Assembly: GCA_023213315.1 (NCBI GenBank)
Contig: JAKCPI010002418.1
Location: 1 to 64,000 of the forward strand
Reading direction: 5' to 3'
Source of the DNA: Euborellia annulipes
Taxonomy: Eukaryota; Arthropoda; Insecta; Dermaptera; Anisolabididae
DNA: 64,000 nucleotides
Shown: in pieces, positions 1-10,899 of the stretch
How the letters are laid out: each line of letters begins with the position of its first letter
Numbering within the stretch: the first letter of the stretch is position 1
Program-made: the position numbers and the translations under genes
The notes under the pieces: generated by a model
What the model saw: only the letters and a program-made list of their open reading frames with translations
Database searches by the model: none
Told to the model about the DNA's origin: nothing

Positions 1-141
1 TAATATTACGTATATCATTTGGTTTTGACAAGTATTAAAAATATTTAAAAAAATATATTTTCTTATTAAAATAAAAAATTTTTGTATATAATGGTTTTAT
101 ATTTCTTCTTTTAATTCACAAGCGTGTGTTTTTATTTTTAG

Positions 142-585
142 GTACCATCAACTTCTTATGCAAAAGAAACCACCGAAACTAATTTAGAGAAAATAACTGG
201 TAATGAAATTGATGACGCAAATTTAAAGCAATCAGAACAAGAAACTATAAAAGAACCTCCCGCAAAAAAAAGAAAAACAAAAACTAATAAGAGACTAAGA
301 GATAAATGGGATTGCTGAAGATGCAGAAAAGATCCAGAAGACAACTTATATCAAGTGTTTTGCCAAAGTGTGGCAAAACAACTTATGTCTCTAAGCTCAT
401 TCAATGCAATAAAGGCACAAGACATCCAATCAACACTCACCAACTATAGGATTCAAGAGCTAGAGAAAGGCCAAACAGAACAAAATTCTCTTTACAGTTT
501 ATCTCCATTATCAAGTTCTTCCCATCTTACTATGGAATCCGAACCTTTTATAATTCAGATTGAACAGGAAGGGGATTTTAAATAA
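142..585 (+). pseudogene. Terminal exon with BESS-like motif
   Basis: A strong 3' splice site (pyrimidine run ending TTTTTAG at 141) opens a frame that runs to TAA at 583-585, followed directly by AATAAA-type signals. The frame is broken once by an in-frame TGA at 316-318. After a basic, Lys/Arg-rich stretch (PAKKRKTKTNKR), the segment DNLYQVFCQSVAKQL followed by IQSTLTNYRIQEL resembles the BESS protein-interaction motif found at the C-terminus of MADF-BESS regulators, and also of MADF/Myb-like proteins encoded by Harbinger transposons. The MADF DNA-binding part would lie upstream of the window. The single stop suggests a recent pseudogene or a sequence error. A Harbinger transposase fragment lies 8 kb downstream, but no link is shown. 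Family assignment is from motif memory, not a search. Confidence 0.5.
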
Positions 586-627
586 ATAAACTTTATTTTT
601 TATTCAGTCAAGTTCCTGTAAATTTAA
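586..627. other. Post-exon AT-rich tail with polyadenylation-like signals
   Basis: AATAAATAAA overlaps and follows the stop of the preceding exon, with a T-rich run after it. This suits a 3' end of a transcript or of a transposon gene. Confidence 0.3.
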
Positions 628-862
628 AAGTTTACTGGAGGAGTCGGCATTTCTTAAATATATTAATATATTATCACATATCCGAGACGTTTCGGTTTTA
701 TTTAAAAACCTCCACCACCAGTCAATTCACAGAGGTAAATTGAATTAAATCAAATTAAATTTACGCTGAATTGACTGATGATAGAGGTATTTTAATAAAA
801 CCGAAACGCCTCGGATATAACAACAATATATACTACTGGCTGACTCCTACTCTAGAAAACAT
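628..862. repeat. Inverted repeat with hammerhead-like core
   Basis: Two arms (about 628-717 and 776-862) are imperfect inverse complements; both contain CCGAGRCGTTTCGGTTTTAT or its complement. On the plus strand the right arm has CTGATGA at 775-781 and GAAAC at 803-807, with a pairable spacer (GGT...ACC). That is the order and spacing of a hammerhead ribozyme core. The left-arm counterpart is degenerate (CTGGTGG). The arrangement matches the other hammerhead-bearing inverted pairs in the window, which I interpret as Penelope-like terminal repeats. Confidence 0.55.
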
Positions 863-2640
863 TTTAATTAATATTACTGTGCTGTTTCTTCTATTTAAAA
901 TAATTTTTATTTTATTTTTTATATTCTATTATGGAAAATAAAATTTCTGTGTTGTTAATTCTTCTTCTTTACTCTATCCTCTTTACCATGCAGGTATTTG
1001 TTTTAGCTTTTTTTTTTTTTTTTTTTTTTTTTGATTGGGTGAATAAGGTCCGAAGATCCGTGATGATTTAATCATCACAACAAAGCAAAATTATTTTTTT
1101 TAATAAGTTGTTAATTTTTACACGTTTAATAGTTTTCATTTTAATATAAAAAACTTTTAGTATTTATATTCCGGCCACTTTCTTCTTTCCTACTTGAAAG
1201 ACCGTGTGAATGCTTACTTGAATTCAAGTAGACCTTTCGAGCTTTCATTTAACCTACTTGATCAATTTACTTGAACCGGGTAAACCAGGCAGGTCTCGTC
1301 AAGTTGATCAAGTCACACAAGCAATGAAGATTTTTTGTTACATAGAAAATAATGAAGATTTACATTTCAATTTACATTGGAAGAACTGAAAAATGGTATG
1401 TACCAGATGATAAAACAAATTTTGTTGACCAAGTATTTATTAATTTAAATAAGCGAAAAAGGTAGGATGGACGTTTTGAGATATCGTTTTCTGTTATTAA
1501 ATTAATAAATACTTGGTTATATGTTTTTCATAATTACCTCATGGACCAATATATAATTCTTTTTTATTTTTTAATTTTGATGACCATAGAACCTATCAAT
1601 CTATGCAATCGAAACGTCTTTTTTTTTTTTTTTTTTGTTGGCTACCCATTCATCATTGTAGCCTATAATTTGACAGAGTAAATATTTTTTTTTTCTATAT
1701 TTCAAATAATCTATCTAAAAATAATAATTGAATCGATTAACGATTTCTTATTTCGTAATTGATAGAAAACATTGAATTGAATTAATTCTGGGAAATTATG
1801 ATTGCATTCCTTTTATTATTTCTAGACTAGTTATATACTAAGTAAGTACTCCCTCTGGCACGCAAAGTTAAATTTATAATTTGAGATGTTATAAAATTTC
1901 ACAATGGGTTTCGTTTGTTCTTAATTAATTCAATTTCATTTCTACATGAAATCAAATCAAAGTTTTTTTTTTGAATATAATTGCGTAAATGCGCCAATGT
2001 TTATTACAGCTACTAGTTATTTGATTGCAGCCCCAATAGATGAAATTTGTCAAAAAAAAGCCTCTTTTTTTGAAAACCGACAAAGTTAAGAAAAGGCAGG
2101 GGAGTATATCAAAGAGGGGGGGGGGGAGAGGGGACCCGGGCTCACCCTGAACTTTTTCAAACTATCTATATTTATAAAAATGAAATGGGAAAAATAGTAT
2201 GTATGTATGTAAATATGTATGTATATGTTCTATGAGAAATCCACAATTTTCAATGAATCTATTTGAAATTAAGTACACATATAGTACATGGCTCTGGGAA
2301 GTAACGTAATAATAATTTGAATCTCTTAAATATTTTGGAAAATTAATTATAATCAAATTTCTTCAATATGGGAACACAAAATCAACAAGTTGGGTTGAAA
2401 ATGAGGAGCGACCTATGTGCTCTGTTACTAACTGGTCGAACGACTAGGCTCTGTGAGAGGCGCTACGCAGCAGTTGAACAAGAGAAGAGAGGACTCATAT
2501 GGCTGACCCATAAACAGTCATAAACAGACCCTTTTGTGCTGTTCCCAATAGGTACCCTCGCCTCGCTTGAATATAGAATCCTTCCTTAACATCTTAACAC
2601 TTGCATTGCCACAGAAATGATCCCAAATTGGGAATAAACT
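863..2640. other. No gene seen; homopolymer tracts and a small palindrome
   Basis: AT-rich sequence with poly-T tracts (about 1010-1031 and 1619-1637), a G-run at 2116-2127, and a short inverted repeat of about 20-bp arms (ACCAAGTATTTATTAATTT at about 1428 and its complement near 1500-1517). I find no coding region. Confidence 0.5.
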
Positions 2641-2735
2641 TGCTCGCCGAAGAAGCCCCTGGCTAGACGGAAAGCCCGCCGAAGGCGGCGCTTTTGATTT
2701 AGTATATATATATATATATATATACATATATATAC
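2640..2735 (-). repeat. Fragment of GC-rich palindromic repeat E, plus (TA)n
   Basis: GC-rich patch with CCCGCCGAAGGCGG, the same cUUCGg-type hairpin (read on the minus strand) found at the head of repeat E copies. It is followed by a (TA)n microsatellite at about 2704-2735. Confidence 0.5.
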
Positions 2736-3211
2736 GAGTATAAGGCTAATTTCGAAATTTTTCGTAATTGAAAAAGCGCGACGCATAAATAAAAGTAATA
2801 AAAAAAATTAATTATATTAATATTTAAGCATTTTTTTAAAATAAAAGTTTTGTATTAGAGAGGGCCCGGGCCCCTCGGGGCTTAGGTCTATCCGAGTATT
2901 TTAAAATTTGTGTATGGGGTAAGGGGTAATATTTAAAAATGAGTTCCCGGAAAAAAATTCTATATACGCCCCTGAGTAATGGTAAGTATTATCAATAGTA
3001 TTATTTGTAGATAAACGCACAAATAGCGACAGACACAAGGCTGCTGCTGTCTCTCATAGGAGGTTAATTAATTTCAAACTCATTCATCATATGAGTTGAT
3101 GCCTCTATCATGTTTCATTATGTCCTGAGAACTTTGCCAGTACACAGAGAATAACATTTTTAGATTAATAAAAATAAAAAAACTGAAACTATAATAGTAG
3201 GCCCAAATTGT

Positions 3212-3604
3212 ATCTATTTATATAATTCGCTAATGTCCGTCCGTCTGTCATGCTCTTTTTGGGCAACTTTCCGTTGGAATTTCAAAACCAAATTTTTTAT
3301 GCTTAAAGAGGACCTTCTAAGGATTATAGGAAAATTATTTTCATCCCGAAATTCCTATATGTATAGTATTATTTGCATTTATGTATTCTGTGAATGTAAA
3401 CAAATCATCAAGCACCCACTGGATTTGAATATAGTAATGATACCTTTTTTTTCATAATTAAGAAATGGCGAGGGTCCACCGCAGAGGGGCTCGAGCCAGC
3501 TGGCGGGGGCCCAGAAAGCGAAGCCCCCTGTCTAGACGTGAAGCTTCTCATAAATATAGAAAGGGCGAAGGTCCGCCTCAGGCGGGCCCGAACTAGCTAG
3601 CGGG
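3212..3604 (-). repeat. Repeat E copy
   Basis: Reverse complement of the copy at 34464-35019. It shares the tail (TAATGTCCGTCCGTCTGTC read on plus), the block AAGAGGACCTTCTAAGGAT, and the GC-rich head with gggctcgagccagctgg and gcgaagccccct. The tail with a tetranucleotide run and short terminal AT sequence resembles non-LTR or SINE 3' ends, but no coding part is seen and the class is unknown. Confidence 0.65.
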
Positions 3605-4620
3605 TGGCCTAGGGAACTATTGTGTGACCCCTGGGGCGCGCTCCCCCCCCCAAATTTAAGAACCTTTTTTTGACAAAAAAAATTTTTCCCCCCCCCCCGT
3701 AAACTTGGGGTGTTTTCATTTTTTTAACTAAGTCGACGATTAAAAAAAAAAACCTCTTTTTCTCCTCAATGGTGGTAAAATTTTTTTTCAAATGGGGGGG
3801 GTCGTGAAGGAAGTTGGGTACCGCTTCCATCTAGAGGGTGGGAAAAAAGAAAAAAAAAGGGAAGGGGCGAAGCTCGCCGGGGCCGCTGCTGCCAGTCACT
3901 CTAGAATTCTGGTAGAGGTACAATTAAATATTTTGTTGAGAGTATTGAGTTATGGAGAGAATATGATTATGACTTTCGAGTCTTTTCACATCTTCCAAAG
4001 TTCGGTATAAAGATTAACTAAGGAGTGAAATTAGGAACACAGGCCTTGTTATATATATTTTTTTTTTTTTTTGAAAATTTTTAAATTTTTGTTGACAATT
4101 AATTTAATATTTAATAATTTTTATAAACGACGCTTTTATTAATTTCACAAAACTTTCCTTATAGGCTCAGATAGCTAATTATATGTGAGAAACCTCATTT
4201 TTTTAACTCGAAGGTTAAGCGTGTTGTTGTTTATTATATCGATAATTTGGATAAGTTAGCTAGTTGACTAGAAGTGAAGCAACCGGTTTTTCTAACAATT
4301 ATTATTTGAAATAATGATTAAACAATTATATACCTATATTTGAGTTCAAGGAGAAGAGGCGAGCCATAAGGGATTGTGTACCAAGATGTATTGAGCCTTG
4401 ACATTGAGGTCTTGAATTGTTCTTTGTTATAATCCATGGAGACAAGAATGAAGATCACCTGCATATAGGAACGTTCGCACATTTTCTGCATTTGTATCAA
4501 TTGACAGGTAGTTTCTTTCGATCTATTGCACCTGGTTTATACAAAATATATTTTTTTAACAATGAGCGAAAAATTGCTCACTAAACCCGTATTATAAATT
4601 TTGAAATCAATTAAAATTTC
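3605..4620. other. No gene seen; homopolymer-rich
   Basis: Contains runs of C (about 3643-3651, 3687-3698), A, T and G, and an unassigned AT-rich part. ORFs here arise from low-complexity sequence. Confidence 0.5.
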
Positions 4621-4626
4621 TATAGG

Positions 4627-5184
4627 CACTGGCGCAACCAGGGGGCGCCCCAGGAGAGAAAAAAATTCAAAATATACTGTATATTACAAATAGAAAGAAA
4701 AAATATAATCTTTCTTTTTATTTGAAAAAAAAAAAAAAAAAAAAAAAAAATTCTTAAAGTATAACTTACTGTATAAAAAATAATAAGTTTATTTTATTTT
4801 AAAAAAATTTTAACAAAAATGAAAGTTGCTTATTTTTTTTAAAGAATTTAATATAAGAAAAAAAAAAAAAAAAAAACTAATTCTTTTATTATATATAGAG
4901 AGAGAAAGTATTAGATTCATGTAAAAAATTCAATGTCTTGATTTTGATGGATCTTCACGTTTTGAAGTCCCATGAATCGTCATGATCTGTCTGTCTGTGG
5001 GGGTGTATGTGTAGTGTGGGGCAAATAAAGAAAGAAAAAAAGGCGAAGGTCCGATGCCTGCGCGCCCGAGCAAGTTGAAGGAGGGGGGGGGGCAGATCAC
5101 CGTCTAGGCGCTCCGTCCGCCGATGGGGGGCGGCGCGGCTAGTCACCACCCCCCCCCCAGGAGCAAATCCTGGTTGCGCCACTG
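4627..5184. mobile_element. hAT-type MITE (TGGCGCAACCAGG ends)
   Basis: Ends are CACTGGCGCAACCAGG and its near-perfect complement CCTGGTTGCGCCACTG. TATAGGC lies on both sides, suggesting an approximately 8-bp target duplication (TATAGGCA/T with a small end deletion). The short CA..TG ends and 7-8 bp duplication fit hAT. Inside is a poly-A tract and a fragment of family B. Confidence 0.7.
4893..5010 (+). mobile_element. Family B 5'-end fragment nested in MITE
   Basis: Matches the family B segment from the AT/GAGAGAAAGTATT block through GATGGATCTTCACGTTTTGA and the CTGT-type microsatellite. Truncated before the internal region. Confidence 0.65.
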
Positions 5185-5194
5185 TATAGGCTCT

Positions 5195-5460
5195 GTGTAT
5201 TTTAGATGTTGACTGCTTGAAATAAACTATGGTTATTTTTAAAAATTTTAATCTCATATTTGGACATTTTATACACAATAGAGAATCTTAAATAAATACA
5301 AATAGAGAATCTTAAATAAATACAAAATTTCATAAGAATTGGAAACAAAATTTTTAAATGTTAAAAATTAAGGGGAATTTGAATCGAAATTAACATACAA
5401 ATCCCTATATGGGGATATAACATTGGCTCAATGGAAGGAAGAGCCGGAAAATGAATTTGA
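5195..5460 (-). mobile_element. Family B' internal fragment
   Basis: Matches the variant-specific middle of B' (compare 38920-39130 in the same orientation): TGTTGACTGCTT, CATATTTGGACATTTTATAC and GAATCGAAATTAACATAC occur in order. Both ends of the element are missing. Confidence 0.65.
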
Positions 5461-6190
5461 AAACTTCAAACGATTTTCACAAAATATTTTACTGATATAC
5501 ATTTTAAAGGGAATATAAAAATTTAAATGGCCTCGGATGGCAATTAAGACTTTAAAACTAATTTAAAAAAAAATGTATAATATTTACATATAAACAAACC
5601 CAAAGAATAATTATAAATGATAGCGCACCATCCAGCAGTGAAATAATAGAGGACAAGGATGGCATCTTCAAGGATTTCGGATGCTCCTAGATAATTTTCT
5701 TCTCCTTTGAGGAGGACCTGTCCTGCAAGGACATCCATGTTGGATGTCTGGGTAACCAGAGAAGAGCAAATGCTCTCCAAAAAAAAAAGAAGAAAAAAAA
5801 CAAAACAAATCAATAAATAAAAGAGATTTTATTTTAAAAAAATTCTCATTTAGGAACACACTCGGCGCCTTTCTACTTTCTTTTATTCTTTAAAAGGTGT
5901 TCTTTGAATTTTAATTTGATTAACTCGGGTGAATCAGAGTGTGGAACGTCCCCCGGTACGTACCGTGTATACTGTAATCTCTTAATGGTCTCAGTAGCCA
6001 AAGGGGAAAAAATTAAATTCTAAAATATAGAATAATAATAATAATAATAATAGTCGTTTTTAGGGGGTTTTTCTTTATTGTATGATTTATTTAAGGCTCT
6101 TCAGGAGGCAAGCTGTTTCGCGATAAGATGGCGTTAGGGGTCTTGGAAATTTAGCCAAAAAGCCCAACTATTACGAAAATTTGCCAACAG
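5461..6190. other. No gene seen
   Basis: AT-rich, with an (AAT)n run near 6027-6050. ORFs on the minus strand here have no recognisable domain. Confidence 0.4.
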
Positions 6191-6200
6191 ATGGCAGGAT

Positions 6201-6450
6201 TTTGATTTTGAAAAAAACATTCACACTCACATTCACACACATTCATACAGTCTTTTCGGCAACTTAGGCCATATAAGACTTTGACGATAACCGTTGTAGA
6301 GAATATATCTATTGTGGGGTCAGGCATTTCTATTTAAGCCATCTGGTATCCAAATGGCTTAAATAAAATCATCGGACTGCCTGGGTCCGAACCCGCGACG
6401 TTTGGTATAGGAGGTAGGCATTGCTACCTACTACGCCAAACCCGGGGGCT
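6201..6450 (-). mobile_element. SINE family 1 copy with target duplication
   Basis: Flanked by the 10-bp direct repeat ATGGCAGGAT (6191-6200 and 6451-6460). On the minus strand it starts with a tRNA-like head: an A-box-like stretch (TTTGGCGTAGTAGGTAG) and a B box (GGGTTCGGACCC). It then has the palindrome AAGCCATTTGGATACCAGATGGCTT, split here as a hairpin, and the conserved tail with TGCCGAAAAGACTG and a GTGTGAATG-type 3' end. Presumably transcribed by Pol III and moved by a LINE. Confidence 0.85.
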
Positions 6451-6554
6451 ATGGCAGGATGGAAGGGGCTATATTTATTCTCATGTATTTGTTTGATTTT
6501 TGTCCATCTTTTAATAATGAATAGTTTATAAATATTATTTATAACTGCATAAAA

Positions 6555-6711
6555 CCATTTGGATACCAGATGGCTTAAATAGAAATGCCTGATATATTAA
6601 TTACAACCGTAATCGTCAAAGACTTATATGGCCTAAGTTGCCGAAAAAGACTGTGTGAATGTGTGTGTGAATGAGAAAAAAGTGTGAATGTTTTTATAAA
6701 AAAGAAAAAAA
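6555..6711 (+). mobile_element. SINE family 1 copy, 5'-truncated, with target duplication
   Basis: Begins within the internal palindrome (no tRNA head) and ends in A-rich sequence. Flanked by the 12-bp direct repeat AACTGCATAAAA at 6543-6554 and 6712-6723. 5' truncation plus a target duplication is the signature of LINE-type target-primed retrotransposition. Confidence 0.85.
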
Positions 6712-6726
6712 AACTGCATAAAAACG

Positions 6727-6925
6727 CCCTCGGGGCTGGTGTAGAGGTTAGCGTGCTAACCTCGTATACCAAAAGTCGCGGGTACGGACCCCAGGCAGTC
6801 CGATGATTTTATTTAAGCCATTACCAAATGGCTTAAATAAGAATGCCTGGACCCCCCAATAGATATATTAAACATACGAGTAACGTTTAAAGTCTTAAAT
6901 GGCCTAAGTTGCCGAAATAGAAAAC
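6727..6925 (+). mobile_element. SINE family 1 copy with tRNA-like head
   Basis: GGTGTAGAGGTTAGCGTGC (A-box region) and CGGGTACGGACCCC (B-box region) are followed by the AGTCCGATGATTTTATTTAAGCC block and the tail ATGGCCTAAGTTGCCGAAA. It stops short of the usual 3' end and passes into a family B-like fragment. Confidence 0.8.
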
Positions 6926-7165
6926 AAATTGCGCTAGGTATCGTCTTCGCGAAACCTCGAGTACTAGTACCTTACTGGTGTACTTTTTTTGGTTTTTCTA
7001 ATTTTCTTGAAATTCCCTTTAACCTTTTCTTTCAAGTTTTAAATCGTTCCTAGTTCCGGGTATCGAAAACAAATTGCACTAGGTCTCGTCTTCGGAAAAC
7101 CTCGAGTACTAGTGTACTTTACTGATGGACTTTTTTAATATTTTTTTTCCAATTTTCGTTTTAAA
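6926..7165 (+). mobile_element. Diverged family B-like fragment, partly duplicated
   Basis: Two tandem copies of a block containing GAAAACAAATTGC, CTAGG(T)ATCGTCTTC and CCTCGAGTACTAGT, followed by ACTTTACTGATG as in the centre of family B. The same block lies inverted at about 45720-45775. Confidence 0.5.
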
Positions 7166-7694
7166 GGTTTTATAATGTTCAAACCCTAGTGGGCTTGCTT
7201 CCTGGTCAAACCCTCCCTCTCTTTACCCTGGACCCACAGATTTAACTCTCCATGAATATTAAATTTTTTATAAATATATTTTGCTTTTTAATAAAAAAAA
7301 AAAAAATGGATTTAATCAAAATATCAATTGAATTTTAATTTATAAGTTGTTTACATAAAAGAAAAATCATATGTTTAGTTTATAAATTAAATTGTAAAAA
7401 AATGTATGTTTCCAAACACACATACACAGCGAGGGAGAGCAAAGGATTAAAGGATTATTAGAAGAGAAAGTGGAACAGGTGGTCGAGACCAGTAAATCTC
7501 TTTTTGGGAGAAGAGAAAAAAAAAATAAATAAAATGAGAAAACGATTCTGGAACAATTCTAGAATAAAAAGTATGATTTAGTAGAATTTCTCTCTCTGAT
7601 AAACTCTACACGTGTACACTCTAAAATTAAAAACGATACCACTATAAACTTCTAATTTGGATCTTCATTTATATTAATTACGATATATAAATTG

Positions 7695-7770
7695 GATGGG
7701 TCCAGGCATATTTATTTATACCATTTGGTACCAAATGATTTAAATAAATTCATCGGACAACTTAACCCAC
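7695..7770 (-). mobile_element. SINE family 1 fragment
   Basis: Contains GGGTCCAGGCAT, the internal palindrome with ATTTGGTACCAAAT, and ATTCATCGGAC in minus orientation. Head and tail are missing. Confidence 0.6.
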
Positions 7771-7837
7771 TCGTCTTGGCTAGATTATTAATATTGACAT
7801 TTGTCAACTACTCTAAACTCTCGTAGGGAGAGAAAAA

Positions 7838-8036
7838 GACTGAAAACGCTCTGCGGCAACGACAGATCGAGAGCAAACGAGGCAGTGTCGCTGCCGCTAG
7901 AGCGGCAATGACATCACGGCTGTGTCGCAACACTCGAATAGCCTTTCATTTATTTACACATGATCTGTCGCTCTGCCGCCGCGTCACTGTCGTGGCGTCA
8001 GTGATGCTCTGTCGCGTTGCTCGGAATTCCACCTTA
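7838..8036 (+). mobile_element. MITE A, 3' half
   Basis: Matches the right half of the complete MITE A at 8931-9314, from GCTCTGCGGCARCGAC to the end GGAATTCCACCT, followed by TAA. The left half is absent here and is found instead at 8288-8428, beyond the hAT fragment. Confidence 0.75.
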
Positions 8037-8044
8037 AACTGAAG

Positions 8045-8287
8045 GCAGAAATAAAACTGTGGTTGGCAAAGTGGAAAGGGGAAGGAAGATGAAGACAAAA
8101 CTGCTTTACCAAACTATGCAGTGGAATGCTTGAAATTTTGCAACCCAAAAATGTTTCCCTCATTAAGATATTTTATGTTAATTCTTTCTTCTCTTCCCGT
8201 TTCAACTGCAACAGCAGAAAGATCTTTCTCAACTCTAAAAACAATTAAAACTTGGTTGAGAAACCGCTGTGGTCAAAAGCGCTTAAG
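8045..8287 (+). pseudogene. hAT transposase C-terminal fragment
   Basis: The reading frame gives SLRYFMLILSSLPVSTATAE followed by RSFSTLKTIKTWLRN. This is the hAT dimerisation domain signature (LPVSTATAERSFSTLK...). An upstream frame (IKLWLAKWKG) continues the same domain after a frameshift around 8085. The catalytic part is absent. It is bounded on both sides by halves of MITE A, and the frame runs on into MITE sequence at 8288. hAT transposases act as nuclear DDE enzymes; this remnant is not functional. Confidence 0.85.
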
Positions 8288-8428
8288 GTGGAATTCCGAG
8301 CAACACGACAGAGCGGCAGCGTCAATAGCGACAGTGCAGCCGAGACAGTGTCGCGGCGGTAGTGTCGTACTTGTGGCTTCCGATGTCGGGGTCAGTAAAC
8401 AAACGCGATCTATTGTCCTAAAATCCTG
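8288..8428 (+). mobile_element. MITE A, 5' half
   Basis: Starts at TTA|AGGTGGAATTCCGAGCAAC and matches the left half of MITE A through GACGTCAGTAAACAAACGCG-like sequence to ATCCTGAAC. Together with 7838-8036 it makes the two halves of the element in permuted order. Confidence 0.75.
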
Positions 8429-8548
8429 AACAAATAGTTTACTATAGTTTCTGCAAAGTATAGTTTCTACAAAGAATGAATCAATCTATGGAACTCATTC
8501 AAATGATGAGAAGAACAGGAGGATGATGAAATTTTATTATTTTATTAT

Positions 8549-8806
8549 ATGACTTTTAAAAGAGGCCCTATAGACCAGATCTTTTTAAGTAGGAAAAATG
8601 AAGGTTATTATAAAATTTTAATACAAAATCATTTAAATTCAAATCAAGAAATGTTAAGGAATTTTTGCCGTTTTAATAAAAGACAATTTAACTTTATTTT
8701 ATCTCTGGTGAATGAAGAACTCTTACCAAAAACGACAAGAGAATGTATTGGTTCCGAAGAAAAACTATTTTTGACTTTAAGGTTAGTATTTATTAGGATT
8801 TTATAA
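8549..8806 (+). pseudogene. PIF/Harbinger transposase N-terminal fragment
   Basis: An ATG-started frame of 85 codons. Visible order: EGYYKILIQNHL, then NQEMLRNFCRFNKRQFNFIL, then LLPKTTRECIGSEEKLFLTLR. This spacing of an F-rich RMS-type segment and an I..EEKL..TLR segment is typical of the N-terminal region of PIF/Harbinger nucleases. The DDE catalytic domain should follow, but the frame ends at 8806 and GC-rich unrelated sequence begins. A splice donor could explain the end (AAG|GTTAGTAT near 8780) if the next exon was lost. Possible source of the TTA-flanked MITE A family, by inference only. Confidence 0.6.
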
Positions 8807-8930
8807 TATTTTTAGAACAGTGAAGTAACAAATACCTCCGCGATTTCAGGGAGCTCCGGGCCGGGGCGGGCCTGCTTTGAAGGCCATGAAAGAATTACGG
8901 CGGGTTCTGGCGGGTAGCAAGTCTAAATAA

Positions 8931-9314
8931 AGGTGGAATTCCGAGCAACGCGACAGAGCGGCAGCGTCAATAGCGTCACTGCTGCCGCGACGGTTGTGTC
9001 GCGCTTGTGACTTCCGATGTCGACGTCAGTAAACAAACGCGACCTATTGTTCTAACCTAAAAAATTTTAATCCTGAACGCCGCCATTTTTTTTTTTTGTT
9101 ATGAAAAAGCTCTGCGGCAGCGACCGATCGAGAACAAACGCGACAGTGTCGCTGCCGCTAGAGCGGCAATGACGTCACGGCAGTGCCGCGGCGTCTGTGT
9201 CGCAACACTCGAATAGCCTTTCATTTATTTACACATGACATGTACTGTCGCTCTGCCGCCGCGTCACTGTTGTGGCGTCAGTGACGCTCTATTGCGTTGC
9301 TCGGAATTCCACCT
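8931..9314 (+). mobile_element. MITE A, complete copy
   Basis: Terminal inverted repeats AGGTGGAATTCCGAGCAACG and complement, each followed by GC-rich subterminal repeats (gcggca, tgacgtca). Flanks are TAA (left) and TTA (right), consistent with a 3-bp TWA site. About 384 bp with no coding capacity. CpG-rich against an AT-rich background. Confidence 0.8.
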
Positions 9315-10496
9315 TTAACTGGACTTGCTTTGCTTTATGTTCATAGAGATATACATATAGACAAAGATAAAATTCTGGACTGGTATATTGAGAAGGGAGG
9401 AAAAAAGAGGAAAAACATGTTTTTTTAAGTCTAACTTTTGTTCCCATTGTAAATAATGATATTGATAAAATAAAATATTTTTTCACGGTCGGGAGAAATA
9501 ATATTTCTCAACTAACGGAGATTTTATAATAAAATAAAAAACTCCATGAGTTTCTGTGGAACCATACATTAAAAGAATATAGTGATATTAATTTTTGGGT
9601 TTTAAATTCACATTACAGCGGAAGTATAACGACTGCTTTTGTTGAGCAGTTGATCGTGTAGGGTTCAATGAATCCACTTTTCGTGCATTTACAAGACAAT
9701 AGAAAAGCAAAAGAGAAAAAAGAAAACATTGGATTCGTCCTTTATGAAAAGAATAGCACGTGGTCAATTCCACTGTCTGTAAGGGGAGAACTTTGACGCT
9801 ATTCTGACAAGTTTTTCCAATACTATCGGATAACTGTAGCTTGATTTGACAAGCTTCTAGCACGGGTCGACTTTTCCGTTCTGCGTATGTCTGTCTTCAG
9901 TCTGATGCATTCCCTCTACTTTGCAATCTTTTAACTTGCTGCAGACGGGACCCAGCAGAACATTCCTTTGATGGACGACTGATGCACCAACTGAGATCGA
10001 CGAGAAATTTGAGTTTTTTTTTTTTTCCGTTTAGAAATCTGTCACTGGCTGTGTGTTTTGAATGTAAGCTTGTGCAGCGGAAATTTCCGTACCATTCCGT
10101 TTAGTGTGGTGTTATCCTTGCAAAGATTATAAATATAACGAATTAATAGGGTTAATGGAGCTTTTAAGATGTTGATCTCTAAGAAAAAAAAAAATTATCT
10201 ATCTCTCCCATTCTGTTTCTCAAAGACTTTTCAATTCTTATTCGTAAACATTATTCTTTTTTTTTTTAATGTTTATTTATTACTCTCTTTCCTTGTTACT
10301 AGAGATCGAAGGTTTTAATCAGAGAGAGTGTTAGACGAAACTCAGGAGAGAAAATTAAAAAGTGTTTTAAAATGTCAACATGACATAAAAAAAGAAAAAG
10401 TATAGAAAATTGAAAAAACAGCTGGCTTAGTAACTTAAGAAAGAGAGAGACACTTAATTATAAAAACAATATTTCATGTATAGTATAAGAGAAAAA
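9315..10496. other. No gene seen
   Basis: Mixed AT-rich sequence, with a slightly GC-richer part at 9870-10000. No domain or repeat family recognised. Confidence 0.4.
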
Positions 10497-10560
10497 AAAT
10501 GTATTTAAATTGAATTGGCTACCAATCATTTGAAATAAATAGGGATGGGGTCTAAACTAG
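10497..10560 (+). mobile_element. SINE family 2 tail fragment
   Basis: Contains ACCAATCATTTGAAATAAAT followed by AGGGATGGGGTCTAAA, as in the complete SINE 2 at 31745. Confidence 0.6.
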
Positions 10561-10621
10561 ATTAGACTAGGTCTAGACTGGTCTTCCCTGGAGAAATCTC
10601 TTTTGGGAGACCCATCACCTT

Positions 10622-10790
10622 TTCATATATTTTAAGGCAACCTTTGATACAGTCAACAGAGATCAGATCTAACGCGGAATAGCTGTTTTTAAAATTCCAA
10701 AGAAGCTGATAAGAATGGTGAGAGCTACAATGGACAATGTGGAAAGTCAGGTCAGCATTCATTCCAGCCTTGATGTTAGAAATTAGGAAG
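10622..10790 (+). pseudogene. Non-LTR retrotransposon reverse-transcriptase fragment
   Basis: Plus-strand frame starting at about 10637 reads ATFDTVNRDQI, one stop, then IPKKLIRMVRATMDNVESQV. FDTVNRD matches RT motif A (catalytic Asp in F-D) and the rest matches the following segment of Jockey/R1-type RTs. About 50 codons only, with stops. Dead LINE remnant; clade not determined. Confidence 0.65.
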
Positions 10791-10899
10791 AGCAAGTAGA
10801 GGAGAAGCCAAAAACAGTCTTTGGATGCAGGAGACGTTTCGGGCGAAATTTTTTGTCTACGATTATATCCACTCTTCAAAAATTCAATATTGAGCCCGA

